A stretch of DNA of 64,000 nucleotides, taken from Siderastrea radians (lineage: Eukaryota > Cnidaria > Anthozoa > Scleractinia > Rhizangiidae). The position numbers and the translations under genes were made by a program. The notes under the pieces were generated by a model that was given only the letters and a program-made list of their open reading frames with translations, did no database searches and was not told the origin of the DNA. This document shows positions 60,502 through 64,000 of the stretch, one piece after another. The stretch is taken from NCBI GenBank assembly GCA_964017195.1, contig OZ024888.1, positions 11,665,701 to 11,729,700 on the forward strand. The letters are read 5' to 3'. Every line of letters begins with the position of its first letter. Position 1 is the stretch's first letter.

Positions 60502-60786
60502 GAATTGTTTGCTTGAATTTCAATAATTTTATTTGGCTTCACTTAAGCTCAAGACTAATAAGCTTATGTGTGAATTAATTTTGTTTATCACTTATGAATT
60601 GTTCGCTTGAATTTCAATAATTTTATTGGGCTTCACTTAAGCTCAAGACTTAAGCTTATGTGTGAATTAATTTTGTTTATCACTTATGAATTGTTTGCTT
60701 GAATTTCAATAATTTTATTTGGCTTCACTTAAGCTCAAGTTAAGCTTACATGTGTATGTGTGAATTTTTTTTTGTTTATCACTCAA
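60502..60786. repeat. About 93-bp tandem repeat, three copies
   Basis: The block starting AATTGTTTGCTTGAATTTCA recurs at about 60503, 60598 and 60689. Each copy ends with TTTGTTTATCACT. Small indels around CTTAAGCTCAAG account for the length differences. Confidence 0.8.
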
Positions 60787-60790
60787 TAGT

Positions 60791-61724
60791 ATGCATGGTT
60801 CAATTCTACCTGTTACCATCCTCCCCCTCCCCGGGCCTACCCCCCGGGATTTGCAATTTTTTTCTCACTTGGCAGTCTATTCCCCACCCCCGGGCACACA
60901 GAAAGAGACGATTCCCCACCTCCGGGACTCCTCATCGACCACAAATACGTTGTTTTGTGTACAAAACCTAAATGACGATATTGATTTCCGTACAATAGCA
61001 AAATCAGACGTTTTGACAAGAACTTAAATGCTTTTCTAGAGTGTATTGAAAGAAGGACACTACATGCATAATATAATAAAAACATGAACAGAAAACTGAA
61101 GAAAAAACTCTACCTGCACTGGCGTACGGCTGGCAAGTAAAGAAATTTTCTTCGCCACATGTTTTATTCTAAATAAAGTGCATACGCACAAGAGGCCCAT
61201 GAACAAATTGATGGCAGCATTTAAAGGAGTTTTTCTTACCTTGTTTCATAAGAACACTGGACTGAAATCTCTGTTTAACATAAAACTGTGCATCCGTTTT
61301 GATATAGAGTCTATTTAAGTGGTCTTATTATAAATATAAACACACTGAAGAAATATTTCTTTGTTTGTGACGACCACCATTCATTCGAGTATGCATCAAA
61401 CGCACATTCTTTCAACAATTTATAATAAACGTACCGTCGAACACAGATTTTAATTTTGAGAGATTACTCTTCTCTAAACAGTCTGCTACAAATACTAGAG
61501 ATTTTCACTGGAAATAGGCTCCACGCGGTCCGGGGCCATCATATCAACTGAGAAGTGACGTACTTTACAAGAACAACAAGAAGTTATTTTCGATTTGCCC
61601 CCCTCCCCGACTCCCCGGGACAAGACCACTTCAAACAATTCCCCACCCCCAGGCTCGAAGGGCTGGACTTGTCCCCGGGGTTGCCTGGTGGGGGGATGGT
61701 AACAGGTAAAATTGAACCATGCAT
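60791..61724. mobile_element. 934-bp inverted-repeat element flanked by TAGT
   Basis: The left end is ATGCATGGTTCAATTCTACC and the right end is the inverted ATGCATGGTTCAATTTTACC; both continue into CTGTTACCATCC and a C-rich tract (arms of at least 35 bp, then weaker similarity with CCCCGGG blocks). TAGT is present at 60787-60790 and 61725-61728. No coding sequence is recognisable. Confidence 0.7.
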
Positions 61725-61728
61725 TAGT

Positions 61729-62963
61729 TCAGAAGGCGACTGCAATTTGCCTTTTTTTTTTCGATCTCAGTTAACCTACATGTATGAAATAAAAGCACTG
61801 CATTGTGGAAAGTGCTTCTTACTATTTGTCACTCATAATGGAATGTTCATGTTTTAGAAAGTTTAAATAATTACTGCATGCATTTTTTGGTTTTCTCAAA
61901 AATCATTGTATTCCCAAGGGGGGGGAATCCAGATGTAAGCAAAGGATTTTTTTATGCAATTGACATATTTGTACTGATGTGTTTTTGCTTCCTAAAGGCA
62001 ATCTGGCTTGTTTAACTGACAATTGTCTGCTGTGATTAGTTAGAACATGTTTGATTAATTGCAATTGGCTCTTTACTGAGTTAAGCAAAGGAGACTGGAG
62101 ATGATTGAACATCCAGTAAACTTAAATGAGGTCCTGCCATTTTGTTGCTCATTCGATCGATTGATATTCAAGTGCTTTACCTTACCTGTATTACCCAATG
62201 AACCGTGCAAAGGGGGGAAGACAATTACATGTAACCACTTTTTAGACAAATGGCTAAAAGAGTTTGGATAGCTGCAAATGAGGGGTTCAGGCGATGATTT
62301 ATTAATTATTTGTTAGGATTCCACAAAAGCTGGAAAGAAGAACACTTTCACGGGTGGATGCAAAAATTTCCAACAATGGGTCTTGTACGTCTCATGAATC
62401 AGGTGGATCACAAAAGTAAAGCAAAGTATAGCTTTGGCAACAACATTTCAAAGCGGGAAGTGACAATGCTAGCAAAGTGAATGACGACTCCCTTAATAAT
62501 TGACATTGAGTATAATTACTATTCTGTTCACCCATTCTTTCTGTTCATTAATGTCACATTGGTCAAAAATTGCGTTGTGAATGCTTTAATAATGTATGTT
62601 ACATACAATATTAGTTATTTGATGTTGTCAAAAGAAAAACAATGAAGTTAATATTATTTTAAGGATGAAAGTAATTTGACAGGCGCTCGTTCTCATGAAT
62701 TTTGCACTCCAAGAACTGAAAATTTTCTTCAATTGATGAACTTAGAGTTGAGGAGGGGAAAGAAAACAAAGATGCTCCAATGAAAGTCTAATTTATTTGA
62801 ATTGTAACTACAGTGTACCTTTTATTTGCAGTCCTCTATCAGGCATTTAAGCCTCGACTTTTAGTGGCCCTGGTCAGTTTTAAATCGCCACTGGCGAATG
62901 GGCGACTGCCATTTTTTAGCCCTGAATGTTTTTTTTTTCACTGATCCTTTTTTTCTGTTCTAG
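61729..62963. other. Non-coding or intronic stretch
   Basis: No repeat structure seen. A possible exon at about 62330-62400 has a weak acceptor and does not fit the phase of the next candidate exon, so it is left out. Confidence 0.4.
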
Positions 62964-63969
62964 GCATATATGCCAGCAGTGATCAGTGATGCAGCATTTT
63001 CTTACAGTGAAGTTAAGGTACGTGGAAGATATCAGTTAATATATAATTAGCCCAGCTTACGTATCTAATTGTTCAGTAAATTGAACTGGATTGAATGCAG
63101 TGATTGGGTTAATTTGGGTTCGGTAGTTGAACACAATTGATGACCAAAAATATGCCTATATATACAGCTGTGTTTGATTCCATTCAATTTCTGAACCCAG
63201 TCAAACATAATTAAACAGTTTTAAAATCATTCAAGTATATAGATTTAGCCAAGCCTAAAAGTGGAGCTCCAATTTTTATTTGGCAATCCTATTATTCACA
63301 ATGGAAAATAAAAATTGAACCAAGGATAAAATTGAACCACAACATTTACATGAGTGTGCCATCAAGACTTCCATTTGGGTGGCAATGAGAGCCTTTACAT
63401 CTGGACTTAAGGGAGGAGACTCTTAATCACCATATTGTTGCTGTGGGAAGTTCCTCAGAACCATCATATCTTGGAAACCCAATTACTTCCACAGATAAGC
63501 TGCTTGGCCACGTTTGTTTTATGGGAAAGGTTTTCAAGATTTTCAAGTCACAACCATATTCAGCATGTCATTTGACCTGAACAGAAAAAATGCTAAAACT
63601 CAAACAGCATACAGTTCTCGCTATTGTAAACATTGCGAACATTTAAAGATTATCAGGATGCAAAATCTTAAGCAACAGTTTCTAGAAATTTGCTTTATTA
63701 TGAATATAAAAGTTGTGATGGCACAAGCACATATCTTTATACATTTTTGTGCTGTAGTTCTTCTATTCTTTGTAAAAACAGTAATTGCATGCTTCAGATT
63801 GTAAAGAAGGGTGGGGCGATTCGCAAAAAAGTCGGAACTTTACTAGTTTCCTCTTAGTTTTACTGATTTTCTTTTTAATGTGCAGTTGCATGGGACTGGC
63901 AGTAGCTATGCGTTCACAATGTTCAGTTGTGGAATTCATATGTTCTTCTTCATTACTTCACCAATATAG
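62964..63969 (+). CDS. Two candidate 3'-terminal exons of an unrecognised gene (partial)
   Basis: A 54-bp exon (62964-63017) follows TTTTTTTCTGTTCTAG and ends AAG|GTACGT. It is open in one phase only (AYMPAVISDAAFSYSEVK). In the same phase, 63886-63969 follows TTTTTAATGTGCAG and reads LHGTGSSYAFTMFSCGIHMF... to a TAG. Both splice sites of the small exon are good and the join keeps frame. The upstream part of the gene was not found and the product is not recognised; the hydrophobic C-terminus could be a membrane segment. Confidence 0.35.
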
Positions 63970-64000
63970 TGGCAGGAAACGCTGAAAACAGCGTATGACA

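Noticed and set aside
62330..62400. Upstream exon of the gene at the window edge
   Set aside because: The acceptor is weak and its exit phase would put a stop in the next exon.
52222..64000. Kinase or SAM exons completing the plus-strand Eph-like receptor
   Set aside because: No HRD/DFG or SAM-like open segment was seen, and the last exon ends in a stop with a nearby AATAAA.

Overview
This looks like nuclear DNA of an early-branching metazoan, most likely an anthozoan cnidarian such as a stony coral. The reasons are spliced genes with metazoan-only domains (Eph-type receptor ectodomains, a rhodopsin-like GPCR, a discoidin exon), an AT-rich background, and a high density of short inverted-repeat elements, tRNA-derived repeats and microsatellites. 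No rRNA, CRISPR array, operon or bacterial-type gene was seen. Exon borders were read by eye from GT/AG sites and codon phase.

Layout. At 1.5-2.6 kb is a single-exon neuropeptide-type GPCR. At 4.7-11.1 kb is a repeat field: a tandem array of a tRNA-like unit, a foldback element filled with the palindrome ACGGWCCGT, and further tandem repeats. At 13.3-22.7 kb is a 9.4-kb DNA transposon with matching 13-bp ends and an 8-9 bp target duplication. Its minus-strand gene, with most exons in one consistent phase chain, encodes about 1446 residues: lysine-rich N-terminus, C2HC zinc finger, acidic linker, a possible RNase H-like transposase core, a Cys-rich module, and a beta-propeller with a SAP-like segment. 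It is flanked by copies of a SINE-like composite repeat. At 25.5-26.5 kb is an internally deleted relative of the 5-8 kb foldback element.

At 27.3-52.2 kb are two divergent paralogous receptor genes, 5' ends about 5.6 kb apart. Each has a signal peptide, an Eph-type ligand-binding domain, a Cys-rich segment, FN3 domain(s) and one membrane span, but no kinase or SAM domain. The minus-strand gene has two alternative last exons, each with its own membrane span. The plus-strand gene has a 170-residue Ser/Pro-rich tail ending in a possible class II PDZ ligand. Its second intron is 7.6 kb and holds a large foldback element whose arm ends 8 bp before the next exon.

From 52.2 kb to the end the window is gene-poor: an orphan discoidin exon, a decayed 23-residue-repeat (STPR-like) gene, a TA-flanked inverted-repeat element, a TAGT-flanked element, several hairpins, and two candidate 3' exons of an unrecognised gene running off the left side of 63-64 kb.

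The two points most worth following up are the transposon with its propeller-containing candidate transposase, and the pair of kinase-less Eph-like receptors with exchangeable membrane/tail exons.
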